From assembly GCA_016200675.1 (NCBI GenBank), contig JACQEH010000121.1:1-20957 (forward strand): 20,957 nt of DNA, given 5' to 3'. Below, in pieces: positions 1-6,695 of the stretch (position 1 is its first letter; every line of letters starts with the position of its first letter). This DNA comes from Chloroflexota bacterium (GTDB lineage: Bacteria > Chloroflexota > Limnocylindria > Limnocylindrales > CSP1-4). Under the pieces are notes generated by a model that worked only from the letters and a program-made list of their open reading frames with translations, ran no database searches and was not told the origin of the DNA. A program made the position numbers and the translations under genes.

Positions 1-262
1 CGACGACGAACAGCTCGCGCTGGAGCCTGAGGATCACCTCGGCGAGCGTCCCGAGGGCGGGGCCGAGGATCCCGTATTGAGCCTTCAGGCCGAGCTCGGC
101 ACGGGCGATGCCCAGGGCGGCGACGGCCTCGTCGATCGTGCCGTACGCCTCGGTCCGCGGGTCGTCCTTCTCGATCCGGGGGCCGCCGTACAGGAGGCCG
201 GTCGTCCCGTCGTCGCCGCGGGTGGTGGCGACGACAGAATCGATCGGGGAACGCGCGCTCAC
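1..262 (-). CDS. PduO-type cob(I)alamin adenosyltransferase, N-terminal part (runs off left edge)
   Basis: Only the first 87 codons are in the window; the gene continues past base 1. Read from a GTG at 262, the protein starts VSARSPIDSVVATTRGDDG and then shows GLLYGG, KDDPRTEAYGTIDEA and a later ILRLQRELFVV. The TRxGDxGxTxL..GG and KDDxRxEAYGTxDE motifs are the ATP-binding signature of PduO/MMAB-type ATP:corrinoid adenosyltransferases. This family transfers the adenosyl group of ATP to cob(I)alamin to give adenosylcobalamin in the cytoplasm. The usual Asn after the DE of that motif is replaced here (DEAVAALG). The start is uncertain because no clear Shine-Dalgarno sequence is visible. The gap to the upstream DUF59 gene on the same strand is 138 bases, and no cobalamin riboswitch was recognised there. 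The family call is firm; biological context is limited by truncation. Confidence 0.85.
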   Translation of the reverse strand, partial: MSARSPIDSVVATTRGDDGTTGLLYGGPRIEKDDPRTEAYGTIDEAVAALGIARAELGLKAQYGILGPALGTLAEVILRLQRELFVV

Positions 263-400
263 GAGCTGCGAATCACCCCGCCGTTGCGGCGCCCGAGGAC
301 AAGGCGGAGCCGAGCACCGGAGCGAACGCACTCGGATGTGCGTGAGCGAGGGGCACAGGCGACAACGCCGTCATCGGGTGATCGCAGCGGCGGCCAAGAA

Positions 401-751
401 TTACCACATCAAGCCCGCGTCGCGCGGATCCCAGCGCTCGGCGAGGAGCGTGACCTTGACGTCGTGGTCGACCACCGATTCGGCCTGCTCCTTGACCTGG
501 GCGATCATCGAGCCGGCGTAGGGGCAGAACGGCGTGGTGAGGATCATCTTGATCTCGGTCTCGTGCTCGCCCAGCAGGATCTGCTTGATGAGGGCCAGCT
601 CCACCACGTTCATCCCGATCTCGGGATCGACGACGGCCCGGAGGGCATCGAGGATCGCGAGCTCGGTCGCCCGGCGTCCGGCGTCAAAGACGGAGGTGGC
701 AGGGGCGGCAGGGGCGGCAGGGGCGGGGACGGTGTCGGCGGTGTCGGTCAT
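401..751 (-). CDS. DUF59/MIP18-family (SufT/PaaD-like) metal-sulfur cluster assembly factor
   Basis: A 116-residue protein. After an Ala/Pro-rich N-terminal tail of about 20 residues it carries the core of the DUF59 (MIP18, FeS assembly P) family: DALRAVVDPEIGMNVVELALI, then an amphipathic strand region and TTPFCPYA with the single conserved cysteine near residue 75. Family members assist maturation or repair of Fe-S proteins (SufT, human CIA2) or belong to phenylacetate oxygenase clusters (PaaD). No paa or suf genes are in this window, so a general Fe-S role is the more likely one, by inference. The low-complexity N-terminus is encoded by three exact copies of a 9-bp repeat. The gene lies on the same strand as the adenosyltransferase but 138 bases upstream of it, so cotranscription is possible and not certain. 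Confidence 0.85.
   Translation of the reverse strand: MTDTADTVPAPAAPAAPATSVFDAGRRATELAILDALRAVVDPEIGMNVVELALIKQILLGEHETEIKMILTTPFCPYAGSMIAQVKEQAESVVDHDVKVTLLAERWDPRDAGLMW
698..724. repeat. Three tandem copies of a 9-bp unit inside the DUF59 gene
   Basis: The unit GGCAGGGGC occurs three times head to tail (698-706, 707-715, 716-724). On the minus strand it encodes the Ala-Pro-Ala run in the N-terminal tail of the DUF59 protein. Because the unit is a multiple of three, gain or loss of copies would keep the frame and change only the linker length. Confidence 0.8.
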
Positions 752-893
752 GGTCGTGGGGCGCTCCGGTGCTGGACTGCCAGCGTATCACCAGATCGCG
801 AACGGCCCGAACGGAGGCGGTCCTCGCGGGGTGTCCGCGGCCTACTATGGCGGCACCGCGACGCCATCACCGCGGCGACTCCAGGAGGGGCGA

Positions 894-1343
894 ATGTCGG
901 AGCCGAGCGGACGTGAGGTCGTCGAGCGCTTCGTACGGGCCATCGTCGAAAAGGATTTCGACGCCGCGGAGTCGATCCTCGCAGATGACATCATCGACGA
1001 GATGCCCCAGTCCGGGGAGCGCATCAGGGGCAAGGCGAACTGGCTGGCGATCGCCCGAAACTACCCGGGTGGCGTGGGAACGGTTGAGCCCGGCAGCATC
1101 AAGGTCGTCGGTGCCGACGACAAGTGGGTCCTCACCCCGTCCTTCAGCGTCCTCCGGATCGAGGGCTCGGGCAACGTTTTCACCTATGCCGGCACCATGC
1201 GCTACGCGGATGGCCAGACTTGGCAGTCCGTCGCCATCGTGGAAGTCCGGGACGGCAAGGTCGCGAGGACGACCACCTGGTACGCGGCGCCCTTCGAGGC
1301 CCCTGCATGGCGAGCCCCGTTCGTGGAGCGTTTCACGCCCTGA
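894..1343 (+). CDS. NTF2-like / SnoaL-like family protein
   Basis: A 149-residue protein starting at ATG 894, chosen because a strong Shine-Dalgarno sequence, AGGAGGGG (883-890), sits just upstream and the family fold begins right at this start. The N-terminus (REVVERFVRAIVEKDFDAAESILADDI) is the typical opening helix of small NTF2-like alpha+beta barrel proteins, followed by strand-rich segments ending VRDGKVARTTTWYAAPFEAP, which matches the family's C-terminal strands. Members of this superfamily range from polyketide cyclases and isomerases to binding proteins without catalytic activity, so no substrate is proposed. The gene converges on the FAD oxidoreductase downstream, with a hairpin between the two stops. 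Fold assignment is fairly secure; function is unknown. Confidence 0.8.
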   Translation: MSEPSGREVVERFVRAIVEKDFDAAESILADDIIDEMPQSGERIRGKANWLAIARNYPGGVGTVEPGSIKVVGADDKWVLTPSFSVLRIEGSGNVFTYAGTMRYADGQTWQSVAIVEVRDGKVARTTTWYAAPFEAPAWRAPFVERFTP

Positions 1344-1360
1344 CGCCGAGCAAAGGCGTC
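1342..1360. terminator. Hairpin between convergent genes
   Basis: GACGCC (1342-1347) and GGCGTC (1355-1360) form a perfect 6-bp stem with a 7-base loop. It lies across the stop of the NTF2-like gene and just before the stop of the convergent FAD oxidoreductase gene (1378). No T-run follows on either strand, so a bidirectional terminator role is inferred from position only. Confidence 0.35.
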
Positions 1361-1377
1361 GCCCGGCGCCGCGCCTG

Positions 1378-2727
1378 TCAGTCGGGCCGGATGTTGTGGT
1401 TGAAGCGAAAGATGTTGTCGGGATCCAGGCGTCGCTTGATCGCGACGAGGCGGGCGTAGCGATCGGCGCCGTAGGCAGCCTTGACCCGCTCGGCCGACTC
1501 GTCGACCGGTGAGTAGTTGATGTAGCCGCCACCCGTCAGCGACGACGGAGCGACGATGTCGGCGACGCGGCGGGCCCAGCCGATGGCCTTCTCGTCCTCG
1601 TCCGGTGACTCCCAGATCGCGAGGGCGCTCGCATTCCAGGCGGCAGCGCGCTGGCCGAAGGCGGCGCCGCCCGGGGGTTCGGTCCGGCCTGCGCCGACGA
1701 TCCCCTCGAGGAGGATGAAGGCCAGGGGAACGGCGTCCGCCGCACCGACCGACTCCACGAGGGCCTCGAAGGTGCCGGCGCCGAGCTCGCCCAGGAAGTG
1801 GCCCTTCCAGTAGTGGCGCAGGCCGAAGGGCAGGATCCCGGCCTGGGCCTGGAGCTCGAGATAGGTCTTCGGCCCGAGGTCGTCGGAGGTGACCGGGAGG
1901 TCGCGCCGGAGCGCGGCCTCGATCGGCGCCGGATCGGACCCATCGACGATCGCCACCAGGAGGCGGACCGACGGCCCGAGCTCCGGATCCCTGGCGATCC
2001 CGATGGCCGGCAGCATCGCCCGAGGATGCGCGGCGACGAGCTCGTTGACCCGCGCCAGCACCCGGGCGCCCGCCGTGCCTGCGTACCGGATGACCCCGCC
2101 CCACATCGGCGCAACCGGGGTGAGGTGATAGGTGAATGTGGTCACCACGCCGAAGTTGCCGCCGCCGCCGCGCAGGGCCCACAGCAGGTCCGGGTCCTCG
2201 TCCGCGCTCGCGGTCACGACGCGGCCATCGGCCGTGACGACCTCGGCGGCCACGAGGTTGTCGCAGGTCAGGCCGGCGATCGGCATCAGCCAGCCCAGGC
2301 CGCCGCCGAGCGTCAGCCCACCGACCCCCGTGTCACCGAACGTTCCGCCGGGTACCGCGAACCCGTGCGCGAATGCCGCAGCGTCGACATCGTTCCACTG
2401 GGCGCCGCCGCCGACACGGGCCAGGCGCCGATCCTGATCGATGCTGACGCCCCGCATCCGATCGAGCGACACGACGAGCGCGCCGTCCTGGATGCTGTGG
2501 CCGGCGACGCTGTGTCCGCCACCGCGAATCGCGATCGGCAGGCCCAGCGCCCGAGCGGCACGAACGGCCGCGACGACCTCGTCGGTCGATCCGCACGAGA
2601 CGATGGCCGCGGGCCGTCGATCCAGGATCCCGTTGAAGGAGATGCGGGCCGCGTCGTAACCGTCGTCGCCGGGCAGGACGGCACCTTCCGGTAGCGAACG
2701 GCGGATCGCCTGCTCGTCGGTCTGCAT
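1378..2727 (-). CDS. FAD-binding oxidoreductase, berberine-bridge-enzyme-like (PCMH/VAO family)
   Basis: A 449-residue protein with the two-part architecture of the vanillyl-alcohol-oxidase/PCMH superfamily. The FAD-binding domain (about residues 38-210) contains IRGGGHSVAGHS, where His72 is the usual histidyl attachment site for covalent FAD, then VGGLTLGGGLGWL and LWALRGGGGNFGVV. The C-terminal BBE motif (about 400-447) includes AAYGADRYARL, KRRLDPDNIF and NHNI. The cysteine used for a second FAD bond in bicovalent members is not visible (the region reads GGTFGDTGVGG), so a single 8alpha-histidyl link is inferred. Such enzymes oxidise alcohols, sugars or plant and aromatic compounds with O2; the substrate cannot be told from sequence. 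Start ATG 2727 is supported by GAGGAGG a few bases upstream. It appears to be a single-gene unit facing the convergent NTF2-like gene. Confidence 0.92.
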   Translation of the reverse strand: MQTDEQAIRRSLPEGAVLPGDDGYDAARISFNGILDRRPAAIVSCGSTDEVVAAVRAARALGLPIAIRGGGHSVAGHSIQDGALVVSLDRMRGVSIDQDRRLARVGGGAQWNDVDAAAFAHGFAVPGGTFGDTGVGGLTLGGGLGWLMPIAGLTCDNLVAAEVVTADGRVVTASADEDPDLLWALRGGGGNFGVVTTFTYHLTPVAPMWGGVIRYAGTAGARVLARVNELVAAHPRAMLPAIGIARDPELGPSVRLLVAIVDGSDPAPIEAALRRDLPVTSDDLGPKTYLELQAQAGILPFGLRHYWKGHFLGELGAGTFEALVESVGAADAVPLAFILLEGIVGAGRTEPPGGAAFGQRAAAWNASALAIWESPDEDEKAIGWARRVADIVAPSSLTGGGYINYSPVDESAERVKAAYGADRYARLVAIKRRLDPDNIFRFNHNIRPD

Positions 2728-2806
2728 GAGCTACCTCCTCGGTGGGCGCTGAGTATGGGCGTCGGCGATGGCGCGTGGAACAGATCCGGGCGTCAGGGGC
2801 GCCGGC

Positions 2807-3268
2807 TCAGTGCCCGCCGGCGGCGACGATCAAGTCGATGGGGATCGGCCGGGAGGTGACGATCCGGACATCCCGGGGGACGCCGAGCGCCGGGCAGCCG
2901 CCCAGCAAGGCGAACTTGCCGTGCACTTCCACACTCAGCGAGTAGGTCCCCTGGCCCTGCGTGAACCAGAGCACGGCGTCGTTGTCACAGGCGCCCCCGA
3001 GCCAGCTGACGATGAAGGCGCTCGGATCGGTCGGGTCGGCCCGCGCCGCGGGCTCCGAGGTGTCGAACTGGGGGTCGAGGGGCGCCGAGTCGACGCTGGT
3101 CACCAGGCCGGTCTCGTCATTGAGAACCACGGGCAACGGGGCTGTCTCGGTGGGGAACTGGAGGACCGTCCGGAACTGACGGCTGGGATCGGGTCCCGAG
3201 CACGCTGCCACGCTCGTGGCGCCCAGGATGACGAGGGCGATGGCAAGGGACCCCGCAGGGATTCGCAT
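2807..3268 (-). CDS. Putative exported lipoprotein of unknown function
   Basis: A 153-residue protein. The start was set at ATG 3268 rather than an upstream in-frame TTG (3322), because from ATG the protein opens with a compact signal peptide (MRIPAGSLAIALVILGATS) and a lipobox-like VAAC with Cys23 as the candidate lipidated residue. The mature part has no recognised domain. It contains two further cysteines (GACDN and GGCPALG) that could form a disulfide, and strand-like segments such as GTYSLSVEVHGKFALLGG. No good Shine-Dalgarno sequence is visible before either start. The protein is probably anchored on the outer face of the cytoplasmic membrane, and the neighbours do not suggest a role. 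Confidence 0.65.
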   Translation of the reverse strand: MRIPAGSLAIALVILGATSVAACSGPDPSRQFRTVLQFPTETAPLPVVLNDETGLVTSVDSAPLDPQFDTSEPAARADPTDPSAFIVSWLGGACDNDAVLWFTQGQGTYSLSVEVHGKFALLGGCPALGVPRDVRIVTSRPIPIDLIVAAGGH

Positions 3269-3358
3269 GCCGGAGGTATGACCGCCGCGACCCGCTACTG
3301 CAAGTGCCGTTGGGCGGTGCAAGGATATCGGCTCGAGGCCCCACGGTGATGGCGTGGC

Positions 3359-3778
3359 TTACGCGAGCCGGCGCGCGGACCTCCCAGCCCTGAATGTGAT
3401 GAGTGCGCCAGCGACGCCGAAGCCGGTGATCAGACCGGACGAGAGCATGGGACCACGATCGGGGCCGTTGAGCGCGGTGAGCATCAGGGATTCGAACGCG
3501 AGCGCCCACGCCAGCCCGAGAACAGTGGACCAGCGGACGACGCCTGGGCCGGGACGGGCGAGCAGCAGGCCGCCGGTCAGAAGGGCGGCGACCGCGCCGC
3601 CCAGGACCAGGGCAGAGCTACCCGGATTCTGCGCCACGAGGTTCTCGCCCACGAACACGACGATCAGCAGCCCGGCACAGATCGCACCGGCGATGACCCA
3701 GAGTGCACCCCCGAGTCGAAGGCCGTCAGTACTCGCGCCCCCGGGAACCCGCTCGGCGGGCACAGTCTCGTTCGCCAT
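3359..3778 (-). CDS. Small four-helix membrane protein, unknown function
   Basis: A 139-residue protein with a polar N-terminus of about 20 residues and four hydrophobic segments at about residues 23-44, 55-74, 81-103 and 110-128, followed by a basic tail (RAGRSARRLA) that suggests a cytoplasmic C-terminus. No family was recognised. ATG 3778 is the natural start, with a G-rich stretch (AAGGGGCG) upstream as a weak ribosome-binding site. It is followed on the same strand by the lipoprotein gene 90 bases downstream, so the two exported or membrane products may be cotranscribed; this is inferred from spacing only. Confidence 0.7.
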   Translation of the reverse strand: MANETVPAERVPGGASTDGLRLGGALWVIAGAICAGLLIVVFVGENLVAQNPGSSALVLGGAVAALLTGGLLLARPGPGVVRWSTVLGLAWALAFESLMLTALNGPDRGPMLSSGLITGFGVAGALITFRAGRSARRLA

Positions 3779-3877
3779 CGTTCCACGCCCCTTCTGTTAC
3801 GGCGAGGATAGGGAATTCGGTCGTCGCGAGGTTACGCGCCTCGCAGGCTTGGCGGACGGCACTGTCACCTGGCTGGG

Positions 3878-4285
3878 CTAGACACCGTGGGCCAATTGCG
3901 ACGCATATTCCGCGGCGTCGTAGTGGCCGGACGAGGCGGCAATCAGTCCGTCGTCGTCGAGCGTCCAGTCCTCGTACCCCGACACCCGAACCGCGTTTCC
4001 GGTGCCGCCCGGCCCCGTGTTCGTACCGGTAAAGGTCCAGTGGTATTCGACCCGCGAGCCGTCAACGATGAGATCGTCGAAGTAGACCTGCATGTCAGGC
4101 AAGGCCGCGTAGAAACCCCGGGCGGTGGCGGCAATGGCGGCGCGTCCGATCGCCGGTGGACCGCCGTTGATGGCCAGTGAACCCTCAGGGGCGAAGTGGG
4201 CGGCGACGCGGTCTGGGTCCAAGCTGCACCACGCGGCGGTGTAGTCCTCGGCAAAGTGCCGGAGCCTGAGCGGATCAACCGCCAT
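3878..4285 (-). CDS. SnoaL-like polyketide cyclase-family protein (NTF2 fold)
   Basis: A 135-residue protein. ATG 4285 was preferred to the upstream GTG (4324) because AGGAGG lies about 8 bases before it and the fold starts there (MAVDPLRLRHFAEDYTAAW). The sequence has the SnoaL pattern: an N-terminal helix, HFAPEGSLAINGG, GFYAALPDMQVYFDDLIVDGS, EYHWTFTGTNTGPGGTG and a C-terminal strand with GYEDWTLDDDGLI. The family includes aldol-type polyketide cyclases but many members have unknown roles, and no polyketide genes are nearby. It is divergent from the hicA remnant, and one copy of a 27-bp repeat (4301-4327) lies just upstream of its ribosome-binding site, where it could affect expression. 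Confidence 0.82.
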   Translation of the reverse strand: MAVDPLRLRHFAEDYTAAWCSLDPDRVAAHFAPEGSLAINGGPPAIGRAAIAATARGFYAALPDMQVYFDDLIVDGSRVEYHWTFTGTNTGPGGTGNAVRVSGYEDWTLDDDGLIAASSGHYDAAEYASQLAHGV

Positions 4286-4300
4286 GAAATGGCCTCCTCT

Positions 4301-4327
4301 TCGCTTGGCGTACCTGAATGTCACCCG
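4301..4327 (+). repeat. 27-bp direct repeat, left copy (flanks hicAB island)
   Basis: This copy begins TCGCTTGGCGT and ends GAATGTCACCCG, with a 4-base variable stretch between. It matches the copy at 5192-5218 at 24 of 27 positions in the same orientation. The pair encloses the HicA/HicB locus. It could be a remnant of insertion-sequence ends, a target or recombination repeat, or a dispersed intergenic element; the sequence alone does not decide. Confidence 0.8.
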
Positions 4328-4349
4328 CTTGGATCACAGGCTAGGCGAC

Positions 4350-4378
4350 TTGCCTTGACATGGCAACAGCCCTAGACT
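4350..4378 (+). promoter_or_regulatory. Candidate promoter for hicAB (leaderless geometry)
   Basis: TTGCCT (4350-4355) and TAGACT (4373-4378) are separated by 17 bases and resemble sigma-70-type -35 and -10 boxes. The expected transcription start, about 7 bases past the -10, falls at 4385-4386, exactly at the GTG of the hicA frame. This would give a leaderless transcript. A TTGACA at 4355-4360 overlaps and could serve with a different -10. Confidence 0.4.
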
Positions 4379-4385
4379 ACGGTCC

Positions 4386-4738
4386 GTGAAGCGGGTCGAC
4401 CTAGTCCGGGAGATCAGGGTAGCGGCGAAGGCAACGCGGTCTGATGTTTTGAGCCACTCGGTCGTGTTGGAGGGCCGCATGAGATCTGGGTATGCGGGCG
4501 CGTTGAGGTGCCGATCCCTCGTCATACGGAGTTGAGCTCGGGCGTCGAGATGTCGATCCGAAGAGACCTTGAAGAGATCCTCGGCACGGGATGGTGGAGG
4601 CGATTAGCAACAGGCCGCGATATCGAGCTCGGCCCGTTCGAGACGGCAAGTTCTGGTTCCTTCGCGTGGAGGACGTGCAAGGGGCGTACACGCAGGTGCG
4701 GCGGCTCGATCAAGCCGAGGCGATGGTCCGGGATGTGA
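4386..4738 (+). pseudogene. hicA: hicA toxin (HicA-type mRNA interferase), frameshifted
   Basis: Two frames together spell a HicA protein. From GTG 4386 the first frame reads VKRVDLVREIRVAAKATRSDV. From about 4445, one frame back, it continues as FEPLGRVGGPHEIWVCG, then RVEVPIPRHTEL and RRDLEEILGTGWWRR. The GG.H, IPRH and GWWR elements are hallmarks of the HicA double-stranded-RNA-binding-like fold, with the His of GGPHE at the catalytic position. Adding one T to the TTTT run at 4447-4450 would join the frames without a break, so a single-base loss (or a sequencing error) is the simplest explanation. The second frame has no stop until 4738 and overlaps hicB, whereas HicA proteins usually end soon after WWRR (about 4603). 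As written, the product would stop at a TGA near 4533 and be inactive. Confidence 0.75.
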
Positions 4739-5151
4739 TCTCTCTTGTCCTCGAGGTCGACGGAAACAGTTTTGATGTCGAGATCCTTGAACCCGACCTT
4801 CGAGGTGGGCTTCAGGACGAAATTCTCCAGGTCAAGGCGCTGCGTGCACTCGCGGACGTGTTCGGCTCGGCCGCCTCGAGTAAGTCCCGCAATGTGGCGC
4901 GACGCCTTGCCGCCGACGATCTCACGATCCGAGACGTCGGTCGGATTCTGGGAGTGTCACACCAACGAGTCGCCCAGTTGACTGCAACGACGTCAGAAGC
5001 CACCCTCACGCCCAGCGAGGCGGTAATGGCACGCGCCGTGGAGATCCTTCAGGCGATTGTCCGCGGGGAGGATCCAAAGGAACGACAGGAGCGCCTGTCT
5101 CGACCCCCATTGGAGATCTTGGAACGGATGGCCGCCGCGAAAGTGCGGTGA
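4591..5151 (+). CDS. hicB: HicB-family antitoxin with C-terminal helix-turn-helix
   Basis: A 186-residue protein. Residues about 10-66 (RARPVRDGKFWFLRVEDVQG, then TQVRRLDQAEAMVRDVIS and DGNSFDVEI) match the partial-RNase-H-like HicB domain that binds HicA. Residues about 111-131 (LTIRDVGRILGVSHQRVAQL) form a helix-turn-helix suited to binding its own promoter. The C-terminal tail is charged and helical. The start ATG 4591 lies within the WW codons of the hicA frame, the usual tight hicA-hicB overlap. Base composition is visibly less GC-rich than neighbouring genes, and the locus sits between two 27-bp repeats; both suggest horizontal acquisition. With hicA broken, this antitoxin would be an orphan unless the frameshift is corrected or is an artefact. 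Autoregulation is inferred from the family. Confidence 0.85.
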   Translation: MVEAISNRPRYRARPVRDGKFWFLRVEDVQGAYTQVRRLDQAEAMVRDVISLVLEVDGNSFDVEILEPDLRGGLQDEILQVKALRALADVFGSAASSKSRNVARRLAADDLTIRDVGRILGVSHQRVAQLTATTSEATLTPSEAVMARAVEILQAIVRGEDPKERQERLSRPPLEILERMAAAKVR

Positions 5152-5191
5152 GGCGAGCGACCCCCAGCGTAGCGATGTGTTGCCTCTAGCC

Positions 5192-5218
5192 TCGCTTGGC
5201 GTGTCGGAATGTCACCCG
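5192..5218 (+). repeat. 27-bp direct repeat, right copy (flanks hicAB island)
   Basis: Same-orientation partner of 4301-4327: TCGCTTGGCGT, a variable middle, then GAATGTCACCCG, with three mismatches. It lies in the 85-base gap between the convergent hicB and lipoprotein genes, 41 bases after the hicB stop. The repeat-to-repeat distance is 891 bases. Confidence 0.8.
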
Positions 5219-5236
5219 GCCGTTAGCCCACAACGG

Positions 5237-5842
5237 TCAGCCGCAGCAGTCGTAGACGCTCTCGGCGGCATCGACCAGTTCCTGCACGGTGAAGTCCGCA
5301 GTGTTCCCGACCAGAACGTCGCGCTTGTCTCGATCGGTCCAGCCGACGACGAGTTCGCCCGTGGAGTCGTCGCGCCAGACCTCGGTGGCCTCGCCACAAA
5401 CGGCCACGGCGATCGGCTTGCCACCGTGGTTGCGGGACAGCTCGGTCCGGCTCCTGAGGTAGGCTCCGCTGCCGGGCGAGGTCTCGTACAGCGCAAGTCG
5501 GCCGGGTCCCTCGAAGGGCGGGATCGCGACCCTGCTCGGGCTGTAGACCTTTCCGTCGGTGGTGGGAAAGTCAGGGAGCGTCGTGATCCCGCCCCGGTAG
5601 GACCAGCCATCTGGCCGAGTTTCAACGACCCCCGCGAGGGCGCTCTTGCCTTGTCGTACGCAACGGGCGATGCTCGCGGGCGCCGCCGTGGTGGCCGCCG
5701 ACGCAGTCGAGGTTGGCGAAGTGCTCGGGGTCGTCATAGGAAGCGATGGAGCGGAGCCGGCGTTGCTGGGGGTCGCGCTGGGCCTCGTACCGCACGCAGC
5801 GAGTACGACCAACATGACGATCGCCCGGGCGAGCTGCTTCAT
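5237..5842 (-). CDS. Putative lipoprotein, Ser/Thr-rich linker, unknown function
   Basis: A 201-residue protein with a clear lipoprotein signal (MKQLARAIVMLVVLAAC; lipobox LAAC, Cys17). A Ser/Thr/Pro/Ala-rich segment of about 40 residues follows, as is common for surface lipoproteins that hold a domain away from the membrane. The globular part has strand-rich stretches (GWSYRGGITTLPDFPTTDG, RLALYETSPGSGAYL) and ends VQELVDAAESVYDCCG with paired cysteines; a third and a fourth cysteine (IARCV, VAVCG) could pair with them. No domain was recognised. The next gene upstream on the same strand is another small lipoprotein 84 bases away, so the two may be cotranscribed. It converges on hicB. Confidence 0.7.
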   Translation of the reverse strand: MKQLARAIVMLVVLAACGTRPSATPSNAGSAPSLPMTTPSTSPTSTASAATTAAPASIARCVRQGKSALAGVVETRPDGWSYRGGITTLPDFPTTDGKVYSPSRVAIPPFEGPGRLALYETSPGSGAYLRSRTELSRNHGGKPIAVAVCGEATEVWRDDSTGELVVGWTDRDKRDVLVGNTADFTVQELVDAAESVYDCCG

Positions 5843-5926
5843 CGCCCCTGGGACCCGCCCACGGACGAGGGTGTGCCGCTTGGGTAGCTTGACGTTCGTG
5901 AATGTGCGTCACCAGCTCCACGGCAC

Positions 5927-6295
5927 TCACCCGGAGGGCGGACACGATGGACCCGGAGGACCTGCAACCGCGACCGTGCCAAGACCGATGCCATCGCCCA
6001 TCTGAAACAACCAGCGAGGAAGTTCCGTTACCCGGGCCGTCAGGATGACCTTCCCGTCTGCTGGTCGCGTGACGGAGAGATCCCATGGCAGCAGCGGCAC
6101 GCCGGCCTGACCGGGCGTCAGGGGCGCCGCGCCGACGTCGCAGGCGACTCGGGTGACTTCGGTCCCGTTGATGCTGACGACGAACTCGGGCCCTCCTCGG
6201 TTCTCGATGTTGAGGACTGGCGGAAAGGCGGTGTTCGGCTGGATGGAGCAACCCGCGAGTAGAACAAGCACGAATGCTAGAAATAGAGACCGCAT
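5927..6295 (-). CDS. Small putative lipoprotein, unknown function
   Basis: A 122-residue protein if started at ATG 6295; an in-frame GTG two codons upstream (6301) is an alternative and changes little. It opens with MRSLFLAFVLVLLAGCS, a textbook lipoprotein signal with lipobox LAGC and Cys16 lipidated. The mature part contains NIENRGGPEFVVSINGTEV, VACDVG, and VILTARVTELPRWLFQMG, suggesting a small beta-sandwich that resembles short domains seen in other Chloroflexota and actinobacterial lipoproteins, though no named family was recognised. The C-terminus is Gly/Pro-rich with a final cysteine (PGPSCPPSG). It sits directly upstream of a second lipoprotein gene on the same strand. Confidence 0.68.
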   Translation of the reverse strand: MRSLFLAFVLVLLAGCSIQPNTAFPPVLNIENRGGPEFVVSINGTEVTRVACDVGAAPLTPGQAGVPLLPWDLSVTRPADGKVILTARVTELPRWLFQMGDGIGLGTVAVAGPPGPSCPPSG

Positions 6296-6375
6296 ACCCA
6301 CAGTTTGCTCGCGACCGGACCGAATCAGAGGGGTCGCTCGTCGATTGGCGTGATCTCACGCGAAACCCGAACCGA

Positions 6376-6693
6376 CTAGCGGGACTTCACCACGACGCCG
6401 GCGGTGCGGTACTGCTCGGGGAGGTCGGCCGCCTCGGCGGCGGTGTAGCCGGGACCGACGAGGGAGCCGTCGGGCTCGAAGAACTCGGCGTAGTGATCGC
6501 GATGGTCGGCGGCATAGGCGTACGCGGCGGCGATCCCCATCCGCTTCAGTTCGGGATGGTCCTTGATCAGCTCGGTCAGGCCGAAGCCGTTGCGGCGCAA
6601 CTCGAGAAGCTGACGGACGGTGAGGCGGGAGCCATAGCAGAAGGGCTCGCCGTTCATGACGAGGGGATCCTGCTGGACCCACTTGATCGTCAT
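6376..6693 (-). CDS. DUF433-like protein
   Basis: A 105-residue protein starting at ATG 6693 (MTIKWVQQDPLVMNGEPFCY). The segment about 22-64 (SRLTVRQLLELRRNGFGLTE, then LIKDHPELKRMGIAAAYAYA) has the DUF433 pattern: a short strand with G(S/T)RLTV, a recognition-like helix pair and a DHPEL turn before AxxYA. DUF433 proteins are small winged or homeodomain-like proteins, often paired with PIN/DUF5615 toxins as VapB-type antitoxins. Here the C-terminus is longer than in the minimal domain (EFFEPDGSLVGPGYTAAEAA) and no PIN-type partner is adjacent. The upstream gene ends 2 bases before this start, so the pair is almost certainly cotranscribed. DNA binding is a family-level inference. Confidence 0.72.
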   Translation of the reverse strand: MTIKWVQQDPLVMNGEPFCYGSRLTVRQLLELRRNGFGLTELIKDHPELKRMGIAAAYAYAADHRDHYAEFFEPDGSLVGPGYTAAEAADLPEQYRTAGVVVKSR

Positions 6694-6695
6694 CG

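Noticed and set aside
263..400. Cobalamin riboswitch upstream of the adenosyltransferase gene
   Set aside because: No B12-box-like sequence or convincing set of paired arms was seen in the 138-base gap, which is also short for this class.
4442..4455. Programmed -1 ribosomal frameshift as the explanation for the split hicA
   Set aside because: The site GAT GTT TTG does not fit the X-XXY-YYZ slippery pattern and no pseudoknot or stimulatory structure is obvious downstream; a lost T is simpler.
5870..5926. A third copy of the 27-bp repeat near the small lipoproteins
   Set aside because: Only scattered pieces (CGCTTGG, GAATGT, GTCACC) match, with wrong spacing, so the resemblance is probably chance.
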